This document shows, piece after piece, positions 44,801-54,915 of a stretch of 64,000 bases of DNA. The DNA lies in NCBI GenBank assembly GCA_011009095.1, contig VTPC01003819.1, forward strand, positions 8,548-72,547. Direction: 5' to 3'. Under the pieces are notes generated by a model. It had not been told where the DNA came from. It saw only the letters and a list, made by a program, of their open reading frames with translations, and did not search any database. A program made the translations under genes and the position numbers. This DNA is from Ignelater luminosus. Its lineage: Eukaryota > Arthropoda > Insecta > Coleoptera > Elateridae. Numbering within the stretch: position 1 is the stretch's first letter; every line of letters begins with the position of its first letter.

Positions 44801-47800
44801 AAATAAAATTTTGATATTAAATTCAAGTAGTAATCAGGCATTGAAAGTAACACGTTACTTGTAATTAATTACATTTTTCAGTAATGCTATAGGTAACGCA
44901 TTACTTTATGAAGACATAGTAAAGTAATTGTAACTACAGTAATACCCCGATTTACGCTATCCTGTTTTACACGAATCCAAAGTTATGTGATTTTTAAATC
45001 TTCTCGTCGATTCATCATTTGTTGATAGAAGGCCTCAGTTCAATTGAAAAAGGGTTACAAATTTTGGAAAACAAGACTCCAACAAGGAAATTTTGCATGA
45101 GAAGAAAAAATCTATGATCTGTCAGACGACTTTTGTTAGATTTTATGAAGCCTTCTACATCAAAATAACTTCTGCTTTACGTTTTTGCAATTTATAATAA
45201 TATAATTTGTTGTATTATCTAAGATTTTATTACACATTTTTCTTCTAAATTATTGCTTTCTTTAGTCTCCGGTCCCAATTAAACATAATTGTATGTATTT
45301 ATATGCAAAATTGTACTCCAACTTACGAGAATTCGACCTACACGGTTATCTCTCGGTCCCACCTATCGCGTAAGTTCGGGGTATTACTGTAATTACAAAA
45401 AGCATGTAACGGTAACAACTTCAGGTCGTAACCTTTTGCATTACTTGAATAATTAATTTTCAAATTTAGTTTTGATGATGTTCAGAAAATACATGTCATA
45501 TTGTGTAATTCTAAGAGTTGTACGGTACAAAGGTAACTGTAACTAATAGGAAGTCCGGATCAAAGTGTCGGCTCCATCTAGTGGTGTAAAAGTTAAAGTG
45601 TTTAACATAAACAAACAAAAATTTGTGTGCTAATTTTTTGAACATTGATTAACCAATTATCAAAGTTTGAATTATTTTGGTTGTGAAATGGATCGCCAGC
45701 AAATGCAAATTTCAGTGAGTTACATTCATCAAGATTTCTGTTCTGGCTGGCTAGACAGCTGCAGAAATCCATCGCAACTTAAAGAAGGCATTAAATAGAC
45801 GTGAGTTCCATTAAAGAACCGTAGAAAGATGGGTGCAAAAAATCAACGAAGGATGATATGACGTCGAAGAAGGTCGTAGCGGTGCACATCATGTTGACCC
45901 TCAAAAAGACATCAAGATTGATCAAATCAAAGAGCTCTTCAAGGAATCAAAAGTATGGAGTGTGAGAGAAATTGCACGCCGACTTGATCTGCCCAAGACA
46001 ACTGTGCACAAAATTATAACTGAAAAATTGAAAATGAGCAAGTTGTCGTGCACTTGGGTTCAACTGCCCTACAGCTCTGACCTACAGCCCTGTGACATCA
46101 ATTGTCTTGGTCCATTGAAGCATAGGTTGGGAGGTATCCGACACGTTAGTGTTGAAGAATTTCGTGCTCCAATTACCCGTGTTTGTGAAGATGGTGTGGG
46201 GCTCTTTCGTGGCATAAGCATGATGCCGGACCGACGGAAACGTGTCATTGAACAGAATGGAAATTACTTATAAATATTCTGAAATATCAAGTTTGTGGCA
46301 TTTGCTGTTCTCTTTTTATTCCATAATAAATTTGCGACACTTTCATCTGGACTTCCTATTAATTACTTTTTTAAAGTGGTTAGTAATAATGGCATTATGT
46401 TATTTACCTATAAAAACTCCACTTTAACAAAAATTGTCTAGCAGCTTTAGAAAAATTAGGTTTTCCCTCAAATGGTTTTAAAGCTGTTTTCACAACATTT
46501 TTTAACCATGACGCCCATTGTTCCAAAGAATTTTGTTGCTGCAGTGTAAGCTTAAAATCAGACTCAAACCGTGCAACCACCTCATGATCACACTGACAAA
46601 CCCACGAGGCTTGTTCACGTACACTATGAAAATCAACTCTGTTTAAATCGGCCAACATTTGAGCTATTTGTGTGCCATTATGTAAAACAGCTCTTGCTGC
46701 TTGTGCCAAGTGGTTTAACGAAGTATAACGACGAAGACTAGAACCAAAAGCAGCTACGGCAGATAACTTGGCACTTAACATTGCTGATGGAGCACCAGTC
46801 ATCGCTGCTGTTAACCAACTTTCAAGACCTAAATTATATGGAAATTTAATTGTAGATTTACGTAAAATAAAATAATCATACTTACTTTTAGCAAAATTTC
46901 TTATAGACTGTGTAAGAGTGGCAGGAATTGGTTTTAGTACATCAGGCACAAGTACTTGAATTAAATTTTGATAAAATGAGAGATCAACTTGACGAACAAA
47001 TGCTTGAATAGGTTCGAGATTGCATAAAGCAAATAATTTTGATCTAAAAGTTGATTTTTTTTTCAGTATCAATGTGTTGATTAATAATGATAATTTCTTA
47101 CTTTGATAAATATTTTTCTTCCTCACATTCATCTCCATTATTGTTATCTTGAGATCGCCAAAACTCTCTCCATAATGATTCTACTGTTGCAAATTCTAAA
47201 CTCATTATGGCATCTAAAAATGCTTCTAGATGTTCACGATAAATAGATCTATAGGAATCACGTAATTAATGTAAAATTTCTTTTTCAGTAAAATATGTAA
47301 CAAAAGTTTTCAGAAAAGAATCATTCGAAAACTTATGCAACAAGTTTAGATTAGAAATCAGAAAATTTAATTTATTTTTGATTATTACAACCTACAAAAT
47401 TTTTCTAAAAACTTTTTTTATTATGATAAATGTTATACTCACTTAAATGTATCAACATCTTCAGGACTACATTCTTCAGGAAGAACACCTCCCATAAATT
47501 GAATTTCAGGAAAGTGAGGCATGGCATTGCTACCATCACCAAGGTATGATAAATGTTGTGTAATAACACTAACAGATACAGAAGCATCTGCTGAATCAGA
47601 ACTGCGCTTAAAACTACGATTTCCATTTCCGGCCACTTTTGTTGACATACTACTACTTCCTGATAAACTTCTAGATGCACTTTCTTCTACTACTGTCAAT
47701 GAAGAACCCGGTTTGACTCTAATACCATAATAATGATATTTTGAATTTCCCCTAAAAGAATTCATTATGTTTAAATTAATTAAAAAGCAAAAGACTTACT

Positions 47801-48027
47801 GTAACTAGATTTAGTGCGTACTTATTTTATTATATCAATACTTGCCTTGTTCCTAGCCTCCTAGTTCTTAATCCGAGAAACACTGACCGTATTAATTTTC
47901 CAAACGAAGCTGCATTAACTGGTTCTAATTTATTATCTGCACAATGGCGTAAATAGTGTGCATACAATGTGGAGCGTGGCAATGATACACCTTCTGCTGT
48001 TTCGTAATTTTCTAAAAGCCACTGGAC
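35720..48027 (-). CDS. Rfx: RFX-family transcription factor (RFX1/2/3 type), 3' part of the gene
   Basis: RFX proteins bind X-box motifs as dimers. In animals the RFX1-3/Daf-19 group switches on ciliary genes, which in insects means sensory-neuron cilia. Exons on the - strand, 5' to 3': 48027-47846, 47751-47443, 47248-47102, 47043-46886, 46828-46408, 43420-43261 and, tentatively, 35863-35720. All phases join, giving about 507 residues. The RFX winged-helix DNA-binding domain, the middle conserved regions and the dimerisation domain are all present. The N-terminal activation region and start codon were not found; they may lie upstream of 48027 among repeats or beyond the window. The introns hold MITEs and a dead mariner. 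The gene is convergent with HTT. Confidence 0.9.
35864..38382 (-). other. Sequence inside the proposed last RFX intron, MITE-like debris
   Basis: A pair GATACAGGGGTCC (about 36660) and GACACCCTGTAT (about 37163) may be the ends of a 500 bp MITE enclosing overlapping frames on both strands. ATGAGGGTTGGTCAAGGAGA (37501) and CCAACCCTCATG (37901) form another inverted pair. No gene was recognised. Confidence 0.35.
38383..39122. mobile_element. Foldback MITE with ~140 bp arms, CAGGGTGTTACAAATTCGAG ends
   Basis: CAGGGTGTTACAAATTCGAG at the left is mirrored by CTCGAATTTGTAACACCCTG at the right. Both are flanked by TA (38381-38382, 39123-39124). The arms extend through AAAACCGTAAAAGATAC and TTTGCAAT(A/T)ATTTAAAC. 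After an asymmetric gap they resume with GCACTTTTTTATGTTCTTTA near 38622 and its mirror near 38950. It is 740 bp and non-coding. Confidence 0.88.
41720..41729. other. Assembly gap (10 N)
   Basis: Ten N immediately before a short hairpin; the inverted repeat probably broke the assembly. Confidence 0.98.
41730..41880. repeat. Short hairpin element next to the gap
   Basis: AAAGATCGGATTATATGCAA at the left is mirrored by ATATAATCCGATCTTTAATG at the right, about 150 bp overall. The left arm abuts the 10-N gap, so the true left end may be missing. Confidence 0.7.
42226..42252. repeat. (CAGA)n short tandem repeat
   Basis: CAGACATACAGACAGACAGA and two further units: an imperfect tetranucleotide repeat. 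The following 42300-43260 is AT-rich intron or intergenic sequence with nothing recognised. Confidence 0.7.
43261..43420 (-). CDS. Rfx: RFX exon: end of the dimerisation domain
   Basis: Reads [20 protein letters not shown], then [20 protein letters not shown] and [10 protein letters not shown], near-identical to vertebrate RFX3. The acceptor is tttttcag|T, which completes the serine codon split after WSFY. The donor is ATT|gtaagt in phase 0. The exon sits 3 kb from the preceding one; that intron (43421-46407) holds three transposable elements. Confidence 0.94.
43852..44302. mobile_element. MITE, second copy of the 4826-5155 family, in an RFX intron
   Basis: Opens CCTTATCTCATTTCTATAAT and ends mirrored in ATTATAGAAATGAGATA. 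Long interior stretches (e.g. ACCTCTGATTTTAAATAAAA) are the reverse complement of 4826-5155. This copy has about 130 bp of extra internal sequence near 43925-44040, so the shorter copy is probably a deletion derivative. Confidence 0.78.
44937..45389. mobile_element. Pogo/Tigger-like MITE with TA duplication, in an RFX intron
   Basis: CAGTAATACCCCGATTTACG at the left is mirrored by CGTAAGTTCGGGGTATTACTG at the right (mirror of about 21 bp with mismatches). TA flanks both ends (44935-44936, 45390-45391). It is 453 bp with no open frame. CAGT-type ends beside TA suggest the pogo/Tigger branch of Tc1/mariner; this is an inference from the ends only. Confidence 0.75.
45549..46356 (+). mobile_element. 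Internally deleted mariner with transposase pseudogene, in an RFX intron
   Basis: Terminal repeats GGAAGTCCGGATCAAAGTGT and the mirrored ACACTTTCATCTGGACTTCC lie beside TA (45547-45548, 46357-46358). The transposase starts at ATG 45688 ([10 protein letters not shown]) and continues frameshifted through [18 protein letters not shown] and [20 protein letters not shown] segments, with in-frame stops. The helix-turn-helix [19 protein letters not shown] follows. It then jumps from CTWV directly to [13 protein letters not shown], near the C-terminus. The catalytic aspartate core is therefore deleted, which explains the 808 bp length against about 1.3 kb for a full mariner. Orientation is opposite to RFX. 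Confidence 0.9.
46408..47248 (-). CDS. Rfx: RFX exons: conserved middle regions and start of the dimerisation domain
   Basis: Three exons, 47248-47102, 47043-46886 and 46828-46408, joined in phase. The first reads [17 protein letters not shown], then [10 protein letters not shown]. The second has [19 protein letters not shown], then [17 protein letters not shown]. The third has [58 protein letters not shown] and FLLKWSFY. These follow the conserved B, C and dimerisation regions of RFX1-3. A continuous reading of 46404-47138 also exists, but it runs through two real introns (46829-46885, 47044-47101). Confidence 0.93.
47443..47751 (-). CDS. Rfx: RFX exon: end of the DNA-binding domain and Ser-rich linker
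   Basis: Begins [18 protein letters not shown], the end of the winged helix with its HYYGIRVK signature. A Ser-rich linker follows, then [20 protein letters not shown], which leads into the next conserved region. The acceptor is cttttag and the donor AA|gtgagt, with a lysine codon split across the intron. Confidence 0.93.
47846..48027 (-). CDS. Rfx: RFX exon: first part of the DNA-binding domain
   Basis: Reads [19 protein letters not shown], then [19 protein letters not shown] and [20 protein letters not shown], almost identical to vertebrate RFX1-3. It covers the winged-helix core up to RRLGTR. The acceptor is ttcctcaacag. The donor is AACAAG|gcaagt, a GC donor, and the split arginine codon (AG|G) is completed at 47751. 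The upstream exon it joins was not located. Confidence 0.95.
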
Positions 48028-49119
48028 CTGTTGAGGAATCAGAATTTAAATTACTAATATGCAATTAGAGTACATTTTATAAGCAAATATTCACTTACAA
48101 ACAAGAAGTGCATTTTAATACGAATGATTGCAAGATTTTTGAAACTGTTTACTCAAACTTGGTTGTTTAGCAACAACAGAATATTTCATCAATTGTTTTA
48201 TTTTAAATTGGTTACCTAGCAACTGTAATCTATTATGTGTTTGTAGGGATGCTTAAATTTTTACAAACAGTTTTGATTTTAAAAAGATTGTTCAGTTACT
48301 CCCTTGTCAAATGAATGTTAAAACACAAATGTTCTAATAAGCTCTTAAAACATAAATTTCTCATCTAAATGTTTCAATATGTAAATGGTGCAAACTGGCT
48401 TGCACTAAAGAAATTAGAAAGATCATATCCATAAAGTATACTTATAGCCCTTGAAAAGATTAAACTTTAGTAGAATACAGAGCAGTTTCTTTTCAACTAA
48501 AGTTTCAAATGAGACATGAATCTTTGGCAAGACCTTATAAAGGACCACTACTACAGCAATACTGTTAAAAAGAATGACTGATCATTATTATTTGCACAGA
48601 AAATGCACATTTGGTAGTACACCAACATCTAAAAAAGTACAACTACTAATTTGCTTATATTTGTAAAAGTTCAACAATACTTAAAATATAACCATGTACA
48701 AATGGTGTGTATCAGCTCCATATTATTAGAGGCAGAGCGATGGGATGTGCAGATTTGCTCAATTTTTTTGAGACAAAGTTGATGGTAAAAACAAAGTTTA
48801 ATGATCTTCTTTTTATTGTGTGGTAAGTGTAGATTTGAGATTTCTAGTTTCTCAACAGTATTGCCATTCTTTTCTGTCAAATAAATAAATTGCTACCATA
48901 AATTTCTGTACTAAGGTCGTTGTACTTTGATGATACAAATTTGACAGATAAAAATTGGTGTAGAGCGAAGACAAAAAAAATAAAGGCAAAATAGAAAAAG
49001 GAAGAAGTATAGTATTCTTCCACAGTTTTACTGTTCTGCCGAGAGAGTCAGACATATTTGTGCTCTCTTTTTATAAATAAACTTGCTAGGATACTCAACA
49101 CTGACATAATATCAAGGTT
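48028..49119. other. Upstream of the visible RFX exons; no exon recognised
   Basis: Should be the RFX intron before the DNA-binding-domain exon. Small - strand frames at 48671-49055 show no RFX-like motif. No repeat structure was identified. Confidence 0.5.
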
Positions 49120-49344
49120 ATGATTCAAATAGATTGATGACAGTTTGAATTTCCTGTGACACAAAAATATTTTAAAAACTGGCAGCACTACAGTCTTGAT
49201 TTAGCCTTGTTTGCCATTGTCATGATAACATGTATGCCATTGGCTAATTAACTGACAACTAGCAGCACCGCTAGCTCTAAGCTGCAAGAATCACTAAAAT
49301 ATTAATGCAGGAAATTCAAACTGTTGTCAATCATTTTGAATCAT
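49120..49344. mobile_element. Short MITE with 37 bp terminal inverted repeats
   Basis: ATGATTCAAATAGATTGATG and then ACAGTTTGAATTTCCTG at the left are mirrored by CAGGAAATTCAAACTGTTGT, then CAATCATTTTGAATCAT, at the right, with a few mismatches. It is 225 bp and non-coding. Confidence 0.8.
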
Positions 49345-50928
49345 TCAATACATACCATTGAAATTCATTTCTGTAAATTTACAAAATTCTTTAAGAAATA
49401 CAGACACATTGAGCGAGAGCCTAGAGGTGGTGCAGCAGACCTTCGCGTTACTAATTTGTTAACATCTTTGAAGTTGGAACATTTGAACAACAGTTCAATT
49501 CAAACAGTATAGCATTAGGAGAAGGCTATTAAAGTTAATTAAAGACTTCTTAAAAATCACTATTTCCTAGTTAGTTAGAATAAATGATATTTTAACAAAA
49601 AATATGCTCTATAAATGGAGTGTTTCAGAGCTCAATCTTGTTTCCTCTATTATCGTTGCTTGTAGTATGATTCAATTCTCTGTGTTAGGGTTAGATTTTT
49701 GTGAAGTGTCAGAAATCAGAAAAACTAATGTCATTGTCAAGTTGTAGACATAAATCAACATATTGAAAACAAGCATGCAATTCAATCAATGAGCACATCA
49801 GTCACATGCTGATCAAGCAACTATGTTTTATAATTCTACTATCAAGCTTCAGTCACCTGAGTAAATGAATAATGGACTTAACCACCTCATTATTACAATT
49901 GTGCCAGGATTTGCTTAGACAAGCACTTTTTCTTTTTCCTTACAATATCCACTTTGATTTTTTTCATAAATTGTCTAGGTGTTCTGTGAGACCGCAGTCT
50001 CACTGATCGAGTGCCATCCAGTGACATCCATCAACCAAAATTAGCTCACTAGCAATTTAGTATGTGCTAGTCTCACTGCAACAATCTTTGTCCATCAGTC
50101 ACCATCAAGCAGCATGCATCAGTTCATAATTTCCAACCTGCTGGAAATTCTGGTGGTTGCTCGACGGTGATGGTCCTACTTTATTTCTCTTTTTTCCTTG
50201 TTTTATACTTGCTCGTTTGCTTGCATAGTTATAGCACGTGAGTTTTTACAGGTTATAAGTCTGTGATTTTTTTGTTGTACATAATTTAAAAAATGTCGAA
50301 TAATGCAGCATGAGTGCCAGCTGAAATTGATTTATTAATCAGTTTAGTACAAGAAAGGCGCAAATTCCAGTATTGCTGGAAGTTTTAGAAAGCTCAATCA
50401 AATACATGATTAAAATGTATCTTTTATTTGTAATTACGATAATTTTAAATCTTATTCTATGCGTTATCATTTGATTTTATCCTTGTATCCTACCATTCTA
50501 TAGTTCAATTTTTGAATTTAGACCCGTTTCGGATTATCCTGACTGCACAAGTCCACCAGAACTTTAAATCTTCTATTTCCCTTTAGCCCATGCTTTCTAT
50601 ATTATGCCATCCATAAGCGTATACTCATTAGTTGTGTTGCTGTATGCATCCTTTTTCTATTCATCGATGTTTAGAAAGATAAACAATGCAGGTAAAAGTA
50701 TTATAAAATGGCTACCTGCCTGCCAAGTGTTAACCCACCACGGTTCAAATCCTTTAACATACAAGTAATTTAATTTCTCTAAAATCTACTTTTCTAACTT
50801 ATGGTTCTGCATCATACACATTAAAAAAGGAATGATAAACGATCGGGAAAGACAATAACTCTGTAATAATGCTACATTACTAAACAAAACATATTTCAAA
50901 TAATTCACTTTCGAATTTCTAAGTGTGC
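49345..50928. other. Intergenic/intronic sequence, no gene recognised
   Basis: Contains a small palindrome GTGAGACCGCAGTCTCAC (about 49987-50004) followed by GTGCCATCCAGTGACATCCA, which resembles the motif array further right. No coding features. Confidence 0.45.
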
Positions 50929-51470
50929 AGAGTCCCTTCCCATATAGCACCGGACATCCAGTGGACGTCCATTTGTCATCCAAATTTCATCCTGACATCC
51001 ATGGACGTAAATTGGACATCCATAAGACGTCCGTGTTTGGACGTCCACTGAACATCTATTTGTCATCCAAAAGTCGTCCGACCATCCATAGATTTAATTC
51101 GGACATCCATAGAATGCCCGTGTTTGGACGTTGATTGGACGACCGTTAGTGGACATTCATTGGACATCCAATTTTAGCCCATACTTCGTCCAAGAATTAT
51201 CGGGCGTCTAATGTACATTTTACGTGTTTGGAAGTCCAAGTAGTTTCGTCTAATATTTTAATTTAAAAAATGATTATTTTTAAGTATCTGAACAAATTGT
51301 TGACTAAAAATGTACATCACATAAGCATTCCAATGTGGATTCCTTAATGATGTACGAAATAACGAATGTTAATTGCAGTCAGAAAATCTTCCAAATATTT
51401 ATATAAACTTCTTTTTTTTTTTTAATATTTGGACGAATTCTGGACTAAAATTGGATGTCCAGTGGACGCA
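50929..51470. repeat. Array of degenerate GGACATCC / GGACGTCC motifs
   Basis: The octamers GGACATCC and GGACGTCC and close variants recur irregularly, roughly every 15-35 bp (e.g. GGACATCCAGTGGACGTCCA at 50950), in both orientations because GGACGTCC is a palindrome. The spacers are not conserved, so this is not a simple tandem repeat. It is bounded on the right by the mariner at 51471. It could be the sub-terminal part of a DNA transposon with many transposase-binding sites. Confidence 0.65.
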
Positions 51471-52368
51471 CGAGGTGTGTGAGAAAAGTAATGAGACTGG
51501 CAACACTGCGGGAGATCTGGCAACGTTGTGTCTACCGGCCTGTGCTAAACCGGTTTGTTTATCGCTTCCACTTCCTCAGTCCGAGTTACAACTCCGTACA
51601 GCTAACACATTATTTTTGACAGCGCCATCAGTGAAGTTGTGTTTTTGTTGTGTGTTACAGAAATGGAGCATCGGAATTTAGAGCAACGTTGTGCAATAAA
51701 GTTTTGTGTTAAACTTGGTGAATCCGCGAGTGTGACTTTTGAAAAGTTGAAACAGGTCTATGGGGAACAGTGCTTATCAAGAGCACAAGTTTTCCGCTGG
51801 CACAAATCATTTTTGGACGGCCGAGAACACGTTGAAGATGAACCTCGCTCAGGGAGACCTTCAACTTCAAAAACTGACGAAAACGTTGAACGTGTGAGGG
51901 CTCTTGTGAGATCAGACCGTCGTTTAACAATAAGGATGATGAGTGAACAGTTGAATTTAAACACTTTCACCGTGCATCAAATTTTGACAGACATCATGAC
52001 AATGCTCCGTGTCACACAGCAATTTCCATCAGTGAATGTTTGACCTCAAAACGCATTACTGTTGTTCCTCATCCCCCCTATTCACCTGATTTGAGTCCTT
52101 GTGACTTTTTCCTTTTCCCAAAATTGAAACATGTCCTAAAAGGACGTCATTTTGGAACTCTGGCGAACATTCAAAAGACTGTGACCGACCAGTTAAAAGC
52201 CATACCAGTTGAAGACTTCCAGCGCTGCTACCAAGAGTGGGAACAACGACTCCGCCGGTGTATAGCTGCCCAAGGGAACTACTTTGAAGGGGATAACATT
52301 GTTGTTTGAAAAAAATAAAAACTTTGGTTAGTATGAAATCAGTCTCATTACTTTTCTCACATACCTCG
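51471..52368 (+). mobile_element. Internally deleted mariner with transposase pseudogene
   Basis: Ends CGAGGTGTGTGAGAAAAGTA and the mirrored TACTTTTCTCACATACCTCG. The transposase frame starts at ATG 51663: RNLEQRCAIKFCVKLGESAS, VFRWHKSFLDGREHVEDEPR, SGRPSTSKTDENVERVRALV, up to NTFTVHQILTD. It then jumps to a degenerate HDNAPCHTA-like segment and, in another frame, VPHPPYSPDLSPCDFFLFPK and KAIPVEDFQRCYQEWEQRLR. The region with the first catalytic residue is deleted and a frameshift separates the halves. The right end abuts TA (52369-52370); the left flank lacks TA. Confidence 0.9.
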
Positions 52369-52370
52369 TA

Positions 52371-53590
52371 TGTTCCCCATCGTACATAACTCATCTTTAA
52401 TCATGCGGTATGCTCGATCTTCCTCTTGCCAACAATTTGAATTTAAGCTTGTCTTTATTCTTTGTATTTCGCCATCTTTTTTGGTTGCTTGTTCAATTGT
52501 ACACAATGATAATGCTTTTGCAGTTTTAATAGAAATTAATCTTGATAAACAATCTGCAATGTTGGATTTTCCACTTTTGTATTTAACTGTATAATTAAAT
52601 GATTATAGTCTTAAAACCCAACGTTCTGTTCTGGCACATGGCTTAGATTTTGCTGAATAAATAACTTCTAGTGGTTTATGATCAGTTATCAATTCAAATT
52701 TTGTTCCAATTAAGTATACTTTAAATTTCTTACAGGCCCAAACTATTGCAAGTGCTTCCTTTTCCGTTTGTAAATATCGCTTTTCTTGTTCTGTCAAGCT
52801 CTTGCTACCATAAGAAATAATTGAAGGTTTGTTGTTTTTATCATATTGAACTAATACACCAGCTAATGCTACTGGACTAGCATCAGTAATTAATTGTGTC
52901 TTCTTTTCTGGATCAAAATATCCCAAAACGCCTGGTGCAACTAACTGCTTTTTCAATTTTTCAAATGCTCTCTCAGTTTCTTGCGTCCATTTGAAATATA
53001 CATCTTTCCTTTATAAGTCTTCTTAATGGTTCTGTGGTGGTAGCTAGATCTGGAATAAACTTTCCAACATAGTTAACTAATCCCAGAAAACTTCTCACTT
53101 CTTCTTTCGTTTGTGGTTGTCGAAAACTCTCTATTGTTTCTACTTTACTTTCTAATGGTTGGATTCCCTTTTCAGATAATATGTGACCCATAAACGTCAC
53201 TGAAGATTTCCCAAAAATACATTTCTTTTGATTTAAAGTTAATCCATTTTGTTCTAAAACATCTAATACTTTATTTAATCGTATTTCATGTTCTTTTTCA
53301 TTTGATGCATATATGAGAATATCATCAATATAATTTATTGTTCCCTCACATTTTTGTAAAACCTGTTGTATGATTCTCTGATACATTTCAGGTGCACAGG
53401 TAATGCCAAACATAAGACGTTTAAAACGATATAAACCTTTAGGTGTAATAAAAGTGGTTACATCCCTTGACTCAGGGGCTAATTCAATTTGATAAAATGC
53501 ATCTTTAATATCTAATCTACTAAATATTTTACCTTGTCGCAACTGAGGTACTATATCGTCAAATGTTGGGATTGGGAATGGTTATTGATG
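52371..53590 (-). mobile_element. Broken Ty3/gypsy retrotransposon pol (reverse transcriptase, RNase H)
   Basis: On the - strand, 53575-52973 encodes the reverse transcriptase: PIPTFDDIVPQLRQGKIFSR, LDIKDAFYQIELAPESR, GLYRFKRLMFGITCAPEMYQ and the active site YIDD near 53330. A frameshift near 52990 separates it from RNase H (52956-52603: ITDASPVALAGVLVQYDKNN, LQTEKEALAIVWACKKFKVY). A stop in the RNase H tail (near 52603) precedes YKSGKSNIADCLSRL and more sequence to 52371. Both ends are abrupt: an in-frame stop and loss of homology at about 53585, and the mariner end at 52370. gag, protease, integrase and LTRs are missing. It is inactive. Confidence 0.93.
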
Positions 53591-53597
53591 GTAGTGT

Positions 53598-54172
53598 TTG
53601 CAGCGAGATTGCAGCCTGATGGACATTTTATGGTCACCACTTGGACTTCAAACTAATATACTGTTAACTGACTCGGCCAAAAATTTAGAGCCTTATTTTG
53701 ATTCCAACTACAGATTTAGTCAACATGCTTCAATCTGTTTGCAAAAAGCTTTAGGAATTTTTTTGTCACTATTTGATTTTACATATACAGCCTGTTCAAA
53801 TGCTGCTGATAAAGACTGCAATGACTTCAGATCTCATGCATTAGATTATAATTATATGGTATCAGAAAGTTTCAACATATTACCTATAAACTCAATGATT
53901 TTGGTTGGTTAAATATGCACAAAAGACGATACTGCATTGCTCTTTGCTGTACCATAAAATTATTATCAAGAAAAAAATCTACTTATCTTTATAGAAAATT
54001 TGTATTTCACGCTGAAATTCACAAGTTAAATTTATGGTTTAAAGGTAATCTCACTCTACCTTTTCATAATGCCAGAATGTTCAAACCTCTACATATTGTT
54101 GTCAGATGGTTAAGTAAAACATGCATTTTTAATCAGCTAAAGATAAATTTGAAATTTCCGCTAGAAATATGA
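53598..54172 (+). other. Unrecognised open reading frames beside the gypsy fragment
   Basis: Frame 53598-53912 (104 codons) reads LLTDSAKNLEPYFDSNYRFS, then CLQKALGIFLSLFDFTYTAC; 53915-54172 adds HKRRYCIALCCTIKLLSRKK. Composition is protein-like and nearly continuous, but I recognise no domain, signal peptide or start context. It could be an exon of an unknown gene or another transposon fragment. Confidence 0.25.
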
Positions 54173-54571
54173 GTTAGGTAGTCTCTCCAATTCTTTCAAA
54201 GAAATCTTTGTCAATTAAAAATAACTTTTTATTTTAACTTTATTATTAGGTGTTCTTTTCAGAAAAGGCTGAACAATATTTATGTTTATGCTTTTGTTTT
54301 ATAATGTTGACAATAATATTTAGTTCTTATTTATCAAGACTTTTTGAGTTTTATATGTTCTGACTTAATATGAAAATTAATTTATTTAAATATTTTATGC
54401 TTACACTGGTCAACAAATTTTAATTTTCAAATTTTTTTGGACTTTTGAGCAATATTTTATGTTATTTATAGCTTCTTGTGCAGAAAATAAAAAGAGAATA
54501 TTTTCAGCACGTCAAAAAAGATAAACAGAAATTTATTATAATTTTATTGCTAATAAAGAATACATTGATAT

Positions 54572-54829
54572 TTAAAAAGTTCTTGACGCGTTTCGTTTAT
54601 GTAACATTTCTTTGGTTTCTGAAACCAATGTCCAACAATGGTCAGCTAACATCTTGCTACTCCATTTTCCTTGGTAACGTTTCCCAATGGACAATATGTC
54701 TAGATGAAAACATTCGCCATGTTCATCGTCAAGGTTAGAAGGAAAGACGCTTAAATGAGAATGAAGAAAATATATTTTTAAACCCATATTAGCACCTAGT
54801 GCTTGATATAATTTCAAAAGATCATTCAC
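54572..54829 (-). pseudogene. Fragment of a recurrent arthropod repeat-borne protein (YQGKW...MLADHCW motif)
   Basis: The - strand reads LYQALGANMGLKIYFLHSHL, then DEHGECFHLDILSIGKRYQG, KWSSKMLADHCWTL and HKRNASRTF. I recall this pattern (LHFLHSHL, GERFHQDI, RYQG.W, MLADYCW) from many hypothetical proteins scattered in arthropod and cnidarian genomes, apparently dispersed by a mobile element. No start or domain of known function is visible. The family is recognised from pattern memory only; the function is unknown. Confidence 0.5.
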
Positions 54830-54915
54830 TAGCTTTTAGTAGTTTGCAGATTTTCTGTTTCCTAAAGTACATATTATTTTTGAGCATTTATCTTAAAATT
54901 TATTATATAATGTGC

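Noticed and set aside
46404..47138. A single 244-codon open frame on the - strand
   Set aside because: It runs through two introns of RFX. The conserved protein and the splice signals require exons 47043-46886 and 46828-46408, so the continuous reading is not the product.
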